Shown: positions 42,878 through 52,030 of the stretch, piece after piece
Numbering within the stretch: the first letter of the stretch is position 1
Layout of the letters: every line of letters starts with the position of its first letter
Assembly (NCBI GenBank): GCA_964538615.1
Contig: CAZIGK010000003.1
Span: 1-64,000 of the forward strand
Direction: 5' to 3'
DNA: 64,000 bases
Origin: CAZIGK01 sp964538615
GTDB lineage: Bacteria; Pseudomonadota; Alphaproteobacteria; Rickettsiales; RI-342
The notes under the pieces: model-generated
What the model was told of the DNA's origin: nothing
Database searches by the model: none
The model's input: the letters and a program-made list of their open reading frames with translations, nothing else
Translations under genes and position numbers: made by a program

Positions 42878-44293
42878 ATGACGACGTTGAAACTTTACAA
42901 TACCCTAGCCGGTAAAAAACAGAGCTTCCAGCCACTTACCCCCGGCAAAGTGGGGATGTATGTGTGTGGGCCAACGGTTTATGATCGCCCGCATTTGGGC
43001 AATGCCCGCTCGGTCGTGGTGTATGACGTGCTGTTCCGCCTGTTGCGTACACTCTATGGGGCGGAGAATGTCACCTATGTGCGCAATATTACGGATGTGG
43101 ATGATAAAATTAACGCCGCCGCCAAAGAGAATGGCGAAACCATCCAAAAACTCACTAAGCGTATCACACAAGCCTTTCACGATGATATTGCGGCGTTGAA
43201 TGTGCTACCCCCGACCGTGGAGCCGCGTGCTACCCAGCATATTCAGAAAATGCTGCAGATGATCGAGGCGCTGATCCAACGCGGATTTGCCTATGTGGTC
43301 ACGGAGGGCGAGGGTAAAGGGCATGTGCTGTTTGATGTGACCAAAGACCCCAATTATGGTCAGCTTTCAGGTCGTAAGCTGGAGGAGTTGCAGGCGGGAG
43401 TGCGCATTGAGGTGGAGCGTTACAAGCGCAATCCGGGGGATTTTGTGCTGTGGAAACCCGTGAGTGCCAAGGACGATCCTTCCAGTATCTTCGATAGTCC
43501 ATGGTGCAAAGGCCGTCCCGGTTGGCATATTGAATGTTCCGCCATGAGCAGCAAATATTTGGGCAATGATTTTGACATTCATGGCGGCGGTGCAGATTTG
43601 AAATTTCCCCATCATGAAAATGAAATAGCGCAAAGCACCTGCGCCCATGGCGGTAGCCACTATGCTACATATTGGGTGCATAACGGGTTTTTGACCGTCG
43701 GGGGGGAGAAAATGTCCAAGTCGCTGGGCAATTTCACCACCGTACGGGAGCAACTGGAGCGCGGCGTACCGGGCGAGGTGATTCGTTACCTCTATCTCAC
43801 CACCCATTATCGCAAGCCGCTGGACTGGAACGAGAAGGCGGTAAAAGATGCCAAAGATGCGCTGGACGGCCTGTATCGGGTGTTGGAAGAGCAGCGCGAA
43901 AATAAGCGGGAACTTTCCACCGCCATGCAGGAGGAACTGCTGCAACCGTTTCTGGAGCCGTTGCTGGATGATATGAACGTACCGAAAGCACTGGCGCTGT
44001 TGCATGAATGGGTGAAGGAGTATCATAAAGCCGAAGGCGACACGAAACGCCGTGCCGGCTATCAGATTACCCTGTGTGCTGGCTGGCTGGGGCTGTTACA
44101 GCAATCGGTGGATAGCTGGTTTGGTCGCGCCGATGCTGCTTATCAGGATGCATTGCGCATGCTGGAACAGCGCATCATTGCCAAAAAACAACGCAATTTT
44201 GCGGAGGCAGACCGCCTGAAAGAGGCTATCATTGCCTTGGGCTATCAGGTGGAAGATAAACGCGATGGTACCAGCGCATTGCGGAGGGCATGA
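42878..44293 (+). CDS. cysS: cysteinyl-tRNA synthetase
   Basis: 471 residues. Class Ia core: the zinc Cys in VGMYVCGPTVYDRPHLGNARS (HIGH variant HLGN), the second zinc cluster in HIECSAMS and HHENEIAQS, and KMSKS as EKMSKSLGN. The DALR-type helical domain follows. Its stop overlaps the cimA start as ATGA, so the two are coupled. Confidence 0.96.
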   Translation: MTTLKLYNTLAGKKQSFQPLTPGKVGMYVCGPTVYDRPHLGNARSVVVYDVLFRLLRTLYGAENVTYVRNITDVDDKINAAAKENGETIQKLTKRITQAFHDDIAALNVLPPTVEPRATQHIQKMLQMIEALIQRGFAYVVTEGEGKGHVLFDVTKDPNYGQLSGRKLEELQAGVRIEVERYKRNPGDFVLWKPVSAKDDPSSIFDSPWCKGRPGWHIECSAMSSKYLGNDFDIHGGGADLKFPHHENEIAQSTCAHGGSHYATYWVHNGFLTVGGEKMSKSLGNFTTVREQLERGVPGEVIRYLYLTTHYRKPLDWNEKAVKDAKDALDGLYRVLEEQRENKRELSTAMQEELLQPFLEPLLDDMNVPKALALLHEWVKEYHKAEGDTKRRAGYQITLCAGWLGLLQQSVDSWFGRADAAYQDALRMLEQRIIAKKQRNFAEADRLKEAIIALGYQVEDKRDGTSALRRA

Positions 44294-45912
44294 AGGTGAA
44301 GACCATTTCAGATCCGGATTACATATACCTCTACGATAGCACTCTGCGGGATGGCGCACAGGCACGGGGGGTGGATTTCACCCCGGCGGATAAAGTGGCC
44401 ATTGCCGAACAACTGGATAAGCTGGGTATTGATTATGTCGAAGGGGGATGGCCGGGAGCGAACCCCAATGATGATGCGTTTTTTGCACGGCCACCCAAGC
44501 TGAAAACCACGAAGCTTTCCGCTTTCGGAATGACCCGCAGGCCGGGGCGAAGTGCCGCCAATGACCCGACCCTTGCCGCCGTGCTGGATGCCGGCACATC
44601 AGCGGTCTGTCTGGTGGGAAAAAGCTGGGATTTTCAGGTGACCGATGCGCTGGGTATTGCGCTGGATGAAAACCGCGCCATGATTCGTGATTCCATTGCC
44701 CGCGTGGTGGCGGAAGGCCGCGAAGCCATGCTGGATGCCGAGCATTTTTTCGATGGGTATAAGGCGAATCCAGACTATGCAATGGCCTGCCTGCAAGAGG
44801 CGTATCAGGCCGGTGCGCGCTGGCTGGTGCTGTGCGATACCAACGGCGGCAGCCTGCCGCAGGAAGTGGCGGAGATTGTGCAGGCTGTCATCCGGCATAT
44901 TCCGGGCACGCATTTGGGGATTCACTGCCATAATGATACCGAGCAGGCGGTGGCCAATTCGCTGGCGGCGGTGCAGGCAGGCGTGCGCCAGATTCAGGGT
45001 ACCCTGAACGGGGTGGGGGAGCGTTGTGGCAATGCCAACCTGATTTCTATTCTGCCTACACTGATCTTAAAAATGGGGTTTGCCTGCGGTGTTTCGGAGG
45101 CGAAATTACAAAGCCTGACCCATATTTCCCGTTTTTTGGATGAACGCCTGAACCGCCCCAGCAATGCGCATGCGGCCTATGTCGGTGCTGCCGCATTTGC
45201 CCACAAAGGTGGGCTGCATGTCTCGGCGGTGTTGAAAAATCCACGTGCCTACGAGCATATAGACCCCGCAGCCGTGGGGAATGACCGCCAGATTCTGGTA
45301 TCGGACAAGGCCGGACGCTCTAATGTGTTGTCTCGTCTGAATGATTTCGGATACGATATAGATGGTAAAGACGAACGCATTGATGCGCTAGTGCGCAAGC
45401 TGAAAGATCGGGAAGCCAAGGGTTTCAGTTACGAAGAGGCGGACGCCAGTTTTCATCTTCTCGCGCAGAAAAGCCTGTTTCCTGGTTCGGTGCCGGAGTT
45501 TTTTGAGCTGCTTAGCTTCCGCGTGATTGACGAGCGGCGCTATAATGCCCGCCAGCAGATTATTACCCTCTCGGAAGCCACCATCAAAGTGAATATTGGC
45601 GAGGAGCGCATCATGACCGTGGCGGAAGGCAACGGGCCGGTGAATGCGCTGGATGGTGCTTTACGGCAAGCCCTGCAAACCGCCTATCCGTTTATTGGGG
45701 ACATGAACCTGATTGACTATAAGGTGCGCATTCTCACACCGGAAAGTGGCACCCGTGCCATTACCCGCGTGTTGATTGAAAGCGAAGGGGAGAAAGGTGA
45801 ACGCTGGACAACGGTTGGGGTTTCCGCCAACGTGATTGATGCCTCGTTCAATGCCCTGAATGATAGCCTGAATTATTACCTATGGCGTAGTCATGACCGA
45901 CAGACTGGCTAG
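44290..45912 (+). CDS. cimA: (R)-citramalate synthase
   Basis: Condenses pyruvate and acetyl-CoA to citramalate, the threonine-independent entry to isoleucine. 540 residues of the CimA/LeuA type: YDSTLRDGAQARGVDF at the N-terminus (catalytic Arg-Asp and metal Asp), VEGGWPGANPND, HCHNDTEQAVANS (metal His), GTLNGVGERCGNANL, and a C-terminal LeuA regulatory domain for feedback control. This length and these motifs separate it from isopropylmalate synthase. It overlaps cysS by four and trmJ by 20 bases. Confidence 0.93.
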   Translation: MKVKTISDPDYIYLYDSTLRDGAQARGVDFTPADKVAIAEQLDKLGIDYVEGGWPGANPNDDAFFARPPKLKTTKLSAFGMTRRPGRSAANDPTLAAVLDAGTSAVCLVGKSWDFQVTDALGIALDENRAMIRDSIARVVAEGREAMLDAEHFFDGYKANPDYAMACLQEAYQAGARWLVLCDTNGGSLPQEVAEIVQAVIRHIPGTHLGIHCHNDTEQAVANSLAAVQAGVRQIQGTLNGVGERCGNANLISILPTLILKMGFACGVSEAKLQSLTHISRFLDERLNRPSNAHAAYVGAAAFAHKGGLHVSAVLKNPRAYEHIDPAAVGNDRQILVSDKAGRSNVLSRLNDFGYDIDGKDERIDALVRKLKDREAKGFSYEEADASFHLLAQKSLFPGSVPEFFELLSFRVIDERRYNARQQIITLSEATIKVNIGEERIMTVAEGNGPVNALDGALRQALQTAYPFIGDMNLIDYKVRILTPESGTRAITRVLIESEGEKGERWTTVGVSANVIDASFNALNDSLNYYLWRSHDRQTG

Positions 45913-46648
45913 TTTGGTGAGCGACACGACCCTTGTCGCACCCGTCATTGTGCTGGTGTGCCCCCAAATGGGGGAAAATATTGGTGCGACCGCACGAGCC
46001 ATGAAAAACTTTGGTCTGCGGGAATTACGCCTCGTCTCCCCGCGGGATGGCTGGCCAAACCCTGCGGCGGAGGCCATGGCCAGAGGTGCGGAGGAGATAG
46101 TCCAGCAGGCAGAGATATATCATTCCGTATCCGAAGCGGTAGCCGATTGTCATGACGTATATGCCACCAGTGGTCAATTGGCGGCGGGCAGTAAGCCGTG
46201 CTATCATCCGCGTAATATGGCTGTTGAGTTGCGTGGTCAAACCGATGCCGGGCAACGCGTGGCCATTCTGTTTGGACGAGAGAGCACCGGACTGCATGGG
46301 GAAGAGATGCAACATGCGCGGGCGGTGGTGAGTATTCCCACCCATCCGGATCATTTTTCGCTGAATCTGGCGCAAGCGGTGGTGGTTTGCGCTTATGAAT
46401 GGTGGATGGCTGGCTTGCTACAAACGGCACAGCCGCCGCACCAGCCGGAGCCTGCAACGTTGGATGCGTTTGAGGCGATGTTTTCGCATCTGGAACAGGC
46501 ATTGCAGGCCAGAGGTTTTTTCAAAACGCCAGAGCAAAAACCCACCATGTTGCGCAACCTGCGTAACCTGCTGCTACGCGCACAACCCAGCGAGCAGGAA
46601 GTGCGCACGCTGCATGGTGTTGCCCGCAGTTTTGGCCGAGAGGGATAA
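45893..46648 (+). CDS. trmJ: tRNA (cytidine/uridine-2'-O-)-methyltransferase TrmJ family
   Basis: 251-residue SPOUT methyltransferase. The knot motifs are clear: CPQMGENIGATARAMKNFG at the start, ALLFGRESTGL-like ILFGRESTGLHGEEM in the middle, and VSIPTHPDHFSLNLAQAVVV with the AdoMet loop. TrmJ modifies position 32 of tRNA. The start lies 20 bases inside the cimA end, implying coupled translation of cysS-cimA-trmJ. Confidence 0.9.
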   Translation: MTDRLASLVSDTTLVAPVIVLVCPQMGENIGATARAMKNFGLRELRLVSPRDGWPNPAAEAMARGAEEIVQQAEIYHSVSEAVADCHDVYATSGQLAAGSKPCYHPRNMAVELRGQTDAGQRVAILFGRESTGLHGEEMQHARAVVSIPTHPDHFSLNLAQAVVVCAYEWWMAGLLQTAQPPHQPEPATLDAFEAMFSHLEQALQARGFFKTPEQKPTMLRNLRNLLLRAQPSEQEVRTLHGVARSFGREG

Positions 46649-46802
46649 CGGCTGGTGACCCGGTGCGTATTCGGACGTGCCGCTGGTTTTGGCGCTATGA
46701 TCGCGCACGGACTGGGGTTGCCTCATGACAGGTGGTGGCTATCAGGCGATCCGCTTGTGCTGACGCGAAGGGGGTCTCTATTACTGCGGCAAATTGCGTG
46801 CG

Positions 46803-46845
46803 CAGAGCATTGAGCGAGTCTCTCTCTACCGCTACCAATGCTCTG
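46803..46845. repeat. 10-bp perfect inverted repeat after trmJ
   Basis: CAGAGCATTG (46803-46812) and CAATGCTCTG (46836-46845) are perfect inverted copies with 23 bases between, in the gap between the convergent trmJ and the unknown gene ending at 46857. There is no T-run. It may be a long-loop hairpin or a protein site; nothing else is seen in this gap. Confidence 0.55.
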
Positions 46846-46856
46846 ATGAGATCCGG

Positions 46857-47906
46857 TCATCGCTCGGTCGCTTGCCGGAACATGTCTGGTTCACTAGCGA
46901 TAAACTCCCGAATTTCGAGCATGTCTGGGGCAATCACTGTTAAAACACCAGCCAGATCCAGTAGGTCACTATTATCGGGGTAACGCGCAGAGGCATCATC
47001 CACACGTGCCTTTAAGTGTCTGGCCCTCAGCCATGCATCGGTAGATTTTGTAGGCAATTCACCAATATTATCGGCGTATGTTTCAATCATATCCAATGTT
47101 TCGGCTTCATGTTGTAGTAAATCACGCACGTTTTGAATCAGGCATTCTTCCAAACCTGCAAGTTGCCGAACATCGTTATTCAACCATGTTTTGATCTTGC
47201 GAGGGTATGCAATATCGTGCGGAAAAACTCTGTCATATAGTTCCTGACCTTTGCCAAATGCAGTATGGATTTTCGCAACCAGTAGGCGTTCTTTCAATTC
47301 ATCGAATGGCTGACCAACGTGACACAGTTGCTGGTAGGTGTGTTCCGCACGTTCGAGCATTTGTGCGATGTCTTGATATTGGGTCTGTGGTGTGGCCTCC
47401 AGCAGAGCTTGCGCCTCTGGGAAATGCACACGATTCAAAAACCCATCCAGATGTTGGATGCCTAAATAAGACCATTCTATGCCTTCTATAGTACGCCTTC
47501 CCTTTCGGACAGCGGTGTTATTCGACAATTGTTTGCCATCGGGATCTGTCGGGCTATTTTCTAACTCGTGTAGATGCTTGGTTAAAATATGCGCAGCTTC
47601 ACGAATGCGATGCAACCCTACCGCTTCGTCTGGTGTCAATCCGGATACGGTAATATGCTGGCCATCTTCGCAGGCAAAGGATACCTGGTCACGAAATATT
47701 TTTTGCACCCCGGAGAGTGCATGCCGGTATAAATCGGCGGCATCATGCGCGCTTAGCTCCCCCATTTTCACCTGTTCCGTCCGTGGCAAGAACGCAAGGG
47801 GGGCTAAAAATGCTGCTAGATCGGTATCACTCAAGGCATCATAGGTATCAGGGCGCAGTTCAGCGATTTGATATTGTTGTAGTTGTTGTACTGACATTAA
47901 AGCCAT
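46857..47906 (-). CDS. protein of unknown function (349 aa), helical
   Basis: I recognise no family. The sequence is soluble, rich in Leu, Gln, Glu and Asp, with long predicted helices (HRIREAAHILTKHLHELE, LEECLIQNVRDLLQHEAETL) and few aromatic clusters. There is no signal peptide and no membrane segment. It converges on trmJ and is divergent from ftsA, sharing about 207 bp of upstream DNA with it. Codon use looks similar to that of other chromosome genes. Confidence 0.65.
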   Translation of the reverse strand: MALMSVQQLQQYQIAELRPDTYDALSDTDLAAFLAPLAFLPRTEQVKMGELSAHDAADLYRHALSGVQKIFRDQVSFACEDGQHITVSGLTPDEAVGLHRIREAAHILTKHLHELENSPTDPDGKQLSNNTAVRKGRRTIEGIEWSYLGIQHLDGFLNRVHFPEAQALLEATPQTQYQDIAQMLERAEHTYQQLCHVGQPFDELKERLLVAKIHTAFGKGQELYDRVFPHDIAYPRKIKTWLNNDVRQLAGLEECLIQNVRDLLQHEAETLDMIETYADNIGELPTKSTDAWLRARHLKARVDDASARYPDNSDLLDLAGVLTVIAPDMLEIREFIASEPDMFRQATER

Positions 47907-48113
47907 GGCTCTGGTTGCCTTCTTGTTTGTGCCTCACGTATTGTCACTGCATTGTACTATTCCTATGTGTCAAAAATATGACGTTGCACTGAAGTCATGG
48001 GGTAGCTGGATTGGAAGCCTAGGCGAGGGCAATGCTAAAAAGGTCTGGTGCGCAACCACTATATGTAGTATATTTCCTCGGTTAAACATGCCTGTTTCCC
48101 CCTATTTGTAGCT

Positions 48114-49370
48114 ATGGCCCTTAATAAACCGCACCATACCATCATCGCCGCGCTGGATATTGGCACCACCAAGGTGGTGTGCTTTATTGCCAGCATTGAT
48201 AACCTGGGGGAGGTGACCATTCAGGGAATTGGGCATCAGGTATCGCATGGTACACGTTCCGGCATTGTGACGGATATTAAAGCCGCAGAGCATTCGATTC
48301 TCAATGCCGTCCATTCTGCGGAGCAGATGGCCGGGGTGCGCATTGAAGAAGTGGTGGTGAATCTGTCGGGCGGGCAGTTGCAATCACACAATATTCATGT
48401 GGATATGCCGCTATCCGGCCAGCCGGTCACCCGCCGGGATGCCATGAAACTGATTGATGTGGGGCGAGAGAAAATACGCGAGCCGGAGCGCGATATTATC
48501 CACTGCATTCCGGTGCAGTTTAATATTGATGAAGCGCAGCATATTAAAGATCCGGTAGGCATGTATGGGCGCACATTGGGGGTGGATTTACATCTGATTA
48601 CGGCTTCCGCCACGGCGTTGAAAAACCTCATCAAATGTGTCAGTGGTGCGCAATTGGATATCTCGGACTTTCTGGTCTCTTCCTACGCCTCCGGCTTTGC
48701 CTGTCTGACCGAGGATGAGATGCAACTGGGAGTCACGTTGTTGGATATTGGCGGCGGCACCACCTCGGCGGCATTGTTTCTGGAAGGAAAGCCTATCTAT
48801 ACGGATTTGGTGCCGTATGGTGGGCACCATATTACCAAAGATATTGCCAGTGGCCTGTCTACCAGTATTCAGCAGGCAGAGCGCATTAAGGCCTTGTATG
48901 GCAGCGTTTATGCAGCACCGGCGGATGACCGCGAAATGCTGGATATACCGCAAATTGGTAGCAATGGGCAGGAAATGGGTGAGAGCCAGCAAATTGCCCG
49001 TTCCATGCTTTCCGGCATTATTCGCCCACGCACGGAAGAAATACTGGAAATGATACGGGATCAGCTCAAAACCAGTCCCCTCTACCCTCTGGCTGGGCGT
49101 CGCATGGTGTTGACCGGAGGTGGTAGCCAGTTGATTGGGGTGGATGATTTGGCAGGTAAGGTCTTTGGCAAGCAGGTGCGTATTGCGAAGCCGAAATACA
49201 TACGTGGCGCAGCGGAATCCATGGGCGGTGGAGCCTTTGCCACCTGTGTCGGCTTAATTGACTTTAAGGCACGGCAGTTGCGGGATTTGCAACGGGTACA
49301 AATAGAAGAATATGCCAAGCCACAAGGGGTATTGGCCAGAGCGGTACAGAAAATCCGTGAGTTTATCTGA
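48114..49370 (+). CDS. ftsA: cell division protein FtsA
   Basis: The actin-like ATPase that anchors FtsZ polymers to the membrane. 418 residues: phosphate-1 loop IIAALDIGTTKVVCFIA, the 1C domain, phosphate-2 LLDIGGGTTSAALF, adenosine motif LTGGGSQLIGVDDL, and an amphipathic C-terminal tail (RAVQKIREFI). The start has no strong ribosome-binding site. Unusually it is not followed by ftsZ: ftsZ is on the opposite strand, and the two genes converge. Confidence 0.96.
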   Translation: MALNKPHHTIIAALDIGTTKVVCFIASIDNLGEVTIQGIGHQVSHGTRSGIVTDIKAAEHSILNAVHSAEQMAGVRIEEVVVNLSGGQLQSHNIHVDMPLSGQPVTRRDAMKLIDVGREKIREPERDIIHCIPVQFNIDEAQHIKDPVGMYGRTLGVDLHLITASATALKNLIKCVSGAQLDISDFLVSSYASGFACLTEDEMQLGVTLLDIGGGTTSAALFLEGKPIYTDLVPYGGHHITKDIASGLSTSIQQAERIKALYGSVYAAPADDREMLDIPQIGSNGQEMGESQQIARSMLSGIIRPRTEEILEMIRDQLKTSPLYPLAGRRMVLTGGGSQLIGVDDLAGKVFGKQVRIAKPKYIRGAAESMGGGAFATCVGLIDFKARQLRDLQRVQIEEYAKPQGVLARAVQKIREFI

Positions 49371-49498
49371 GTGAGCCTATCTGCTTGCCTGGCTGGTGCC
49401 TCTTTTCTATTCGTCCGCATGGGAAGTAGAGAATAAATCCCATATCTATATCAAAAAGATGGCGACATCAGCATAAGATGATGCAGTCGGTTATCGGA

Positions 49499-50212
49499 CT
49501 ATAGGCGAAAATGCGCCATCTCTTGCCGTATCTGCTGGTATAGCCTGTGTACCCATGGCTTTACATGATCCGCCAATTCACGGTGACGGGTACGCATGTC
49601 ATAAGGCGCAATGAGAATGCGGCTGTTTTGTTTGCCAATTTTGGCAACCAGATAAAAGACCTCCTCGATACCCGTATCCCCTATCGCCAGACAGCCTTTC
49701 GATTTAGCGCGGCCATGGATCATAATATCTCCGCCCAGCGCATGGCGTCCCTCGGCGCTGGCTATTTGGCGGTCAAACGCATTGGGGTAGCCCACACGCA
49801 CCGACAAATGAAAGGCACTGTTAGGGTTTAATTGTGTCAGGTGGTACAGCCCCTCTGGTACCTGATAATCTCCCTCGCGCAGTTTGGGGCCAGCATCACC
49901 GCTGGCGGCGAGAATCGGGTAGCGTTTAATGAATACCCAACGTCCTTCATGCTGCACCCATAATTCCATCAATCGCTCTTCTTTCAGGGCAATTAACTGC
50001 ATTGCGGGGGGAATACGTGTAATGCCATGTCGGCTGAACTGGTGGCGTAGCCGCTTGGCCACATTCCACTGAATATGTTCCACCACGGCATCGACGCTAC
50101 GTGGGCTGGCGATAGTCTGCATAGAAACGGGGCGCAGATAATTCTGCGCCCCGGCGGGATAGGCTTGAAGCAAAAGGCAGAGTACCAGTGACAGAAAGCG
50201 GGTGATACGCAT
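49499..50212 (-). CDS. L,D-transpeptidase (YkuD family), exported
   Basis: 237 residues from MRITRF (an ATG three codons earlier is possible). The signal peptide LSLVLCLLLQAYPAGA should be cut near AGAQ. The YkuD catalytic motif is present as HGRAKSKGCLAIGD with the His, Gly-Cys and downstream residues intact; YPILAASGDAGPKLREGDYQVPEG is the usual substrate-entry region. Such enzymes make 3-3 peptidoglycan cross-links or attach lipoproteins. It follows ftsZ by 35 bases on the same strand and is probably co-transcribed. Confidence 0.88.
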   Translation of the reverse strand: MRITRFLSLVLCLLLQAYPAGAQNYLRPVSMQTIASPRSVDAVVEHIQWNVAKRLRHQFSRHGITRIPPAMQLIALKEERLMELWVQHEGRWVFIKRYPILAASGDAGPKLREGDYQVPEGLYHLTQLNPNSAFHLSVRVGYPNAFDRQIASAEGRHALGGDIMIHGRAKSKGCLAIGDTGIEEVFYLVAKIGKQNSRILIAPYDMRTRHRELADHVKPWVHRLYQQIRQEMAHFRL

Positions 50213-50247
50213 CCAGGGCATCTGGCTGGCTAGCCTCCAGCAGCGGG

Positions 50248-51831
50248 TTAGTTGGCCTGACGGCGCAGGAAGGCTGGAATATCCAGATATTCATCCTTCG
50301 TAGCTTCCGCTTTATGCGGGTTGTTGGTCGCTTCTTTCATAACGGTTTGTTGCCGTGCAGGTGCGGCTGCTTCTGGTGCGGCCTCGTGCTTTTTTTCCGC
50401 TTTTGCAGCGGCAAAGGCACGCCCTACGCGGGCGAAGAAGCCATCACCATGCGCAGGCTCCGCGGAGCCATGATCCATCGCAGCCTCTTCTGCATGCGCT
50501 GCAGGTGCGGTGCGTGGCTCTGAAGGGCGACGGATGGCAATGGTGCTTTCTGCTGGCCGTACCGCTGGTTCTACAGGGCGTGGTGGGACAAAGCTGGTGG
50601 GTGCCGGTTTTTGCACAGCAACCGGTGATTCCAGTTTCTCACTGATACCCTGTGGTTTGGCTTTGTTGGTTGCCGGGAAGGAGAACGTATCATCCGCAGC
50701 GGCTTCCTGTGTGGGGAGCGGTTCAAGCGGAGCAGCGACCGGAGCCTGCGCGACCGGAGCCGGATTCACGGGTTTAAAGGCTGGCGATGTTGGGCGCACC
50801 AATGGGGGCGCACCTGCTGTTTTGGAGGCGCTATCCTGCTTGGGGGCTGCCTGACGGTCAGACTCGGTTTCGACGCCGGTTGCCACCACGGAGACACGCA
50901 TGGTGCCTTGCATTTTTTCGTCAAACACGGCACCGAAGATGATGTTCGCCTGTGGATCCACTTCTTCGCGAATGCGGTTGGCGGCTTCATCCACTTCAAA
51001 CAGCGTCAGATCCGGTCCACCGGTAATGTTAATCAATACGCCACGGGCGCCTTTCATGGAAACATCGTCCAACAGCGGGTTGGAAATGGCGGCTTCTGCG
51101 GCTTCAATCGCACGGCGGTCCCCCCCGGCTTCACCGGTTCCCATCATGGCTTTACCCATTTCGCTCATCACAGCGCGAATATCGGCAAAATCGAGGTTAA
51201 TCAGACCATGCTTCACCATCAAATCGGTTACGCCGCGTACACCGGAATGCAGCACATCATCCGCCATCGCGAAGGCATCCGCAAAGGTGGTGCGCTCATT
51301 GGCCATGCGGAAAAGGTTTTGGTTGGGAATCACAATCAGAGTGTCTACGTATTTCTGCAACTCTTCCAGCCCTTGCTCGGCCATGCGCATCCGGTGCGTA
51401 CCTTCAAAATGGAACGGCTTGGTCACGACCCCAACGGTCAGAATGCCCAATTCTTTCGCTAAGCTTGCCACCACTGGTGCGGCACCTGTGCCCGTGCCAC
51501 CGCCCATACCTGCGGTAATGAACACCATATTGCTGCCCCGAATGGCCTCTTCAATCTCTGAAAAAGCTTCTTCTGCTGCTTGCCGGCCAATATCTGGCGA
51601 GGCACCAGCACCCAGCCCTTGCGTAATGTTGGTACCCAGTTGAATTCGCTTTTCCGTCAGGGCGTAATCCAACGCCTGCGCATCGGTATTGGCGACCACA
51701 AAATGCACGCCCTCCAGATTGGCGCGAATCATGTTATTCACCGCGTTACCACCCGCGCCACCAACACCAATCACCGTGATGCTAGGGCGCAGCGATTCCC
51801 CACGGGTCGGAATGTGCAAATTGAGGGTCAT
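50248..51831 (-). CDS. ftsZ: cell division protein FtsZ
   Basis: The tubulin-like GTPase of the division ring. 527 residues from the ATG at 51831 (aggag about 12 bases upstream; longer in-frame starts are less likely). N-terminal SITVIGVGGAGGNAVNNM, the tubulin signature GGGTGTGAAPVVASLAKE, and T7-like NLDFADIRAVMSEMG are intact. A disordered Pro/Ala-rich linker of about 190 residues leads to the C-terminal peptide LDIPAFLRRQ, which binds FtsA and ZipA-type partners. The long linker is typical of Alphaproteobacteria. Confidence 0.96.
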   Translation of the reverse strand: MTLNLHIPTRGESLRPSITVIGVGGAGGNAVNNMIRANLEGVHFVVANTDAQALDYALTEKRIQLGTNITQGLGAGASPDIGRQAAEEAFSEIEEAIRGSNMVFITAGMGGGTGTGAAPVVASLAKELGILTVGVVTKPFHFEGTHRMRMAEQGLEELQKYVDTLIVIPNQNLFRMANERTTFADAFAMADDVLHSGVRGVTDLMVKHGLINLDFADIRAVMSEMGKAMMGTGEAGGDRRAIEAAEAAISNPLLDDVSMKGARGVLINITGGPDLTLFEVDEAANRIREEVDPQANIIFGAVFDEKMQGTMRVSVVATGVETESDRQAAPKQDSASKTAGAPPLVRPTSPAFKPVNPAPVAQAPVAAPLEPLPTQEAAADDTFSFPATNKAKPQGISEKLESPVAVQKPAPTSFVPPRPVEPAVRPAESTIAIRRPSEPRTAPAAHAEEAAMDHGSAEPAHGDGFFARVGRAFAAAKAEKKHEAAPEAAAPARQQTVMKEATNNPHKAEATKDEYLDIPAFLRRQAN

Positions 51832-51922
51832 AGGGCGAATACTCTCCTGATAGGCCGCGTATTTTGGCATGGCTCGCGGCAAATTGCGGTTAAATCCTGT
51901 TAATCATACTATATATTGTAGG

Positions 51923-51943
51923 GCACAGCAACTCTCTCTGTGC
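51923..51943. promoter_or_regulatory. small inverted repeat upstream of ftsZ
   Basis: GCACAG (51923-51928) and CTGTGC (51938-51943) flank a pyrimidine-rich loop in the AT-rich gap between ftsZ and the upstream unknown gene. Minus-strand TATAGT- and TACAAT-like sequences near 51905-51920 could serve as an ftsZ -10, but no convincing -35 pairs with them. Confidence 0.3.
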
Positions 51944-52030
51944 AATTCCTCATCATTTTTTAACATTTTTTTGCCACGGCGCAAGTAACTTTGCCATTGC
52001 CACCCTAACGTGACATCGGCAGAGGGTTCC

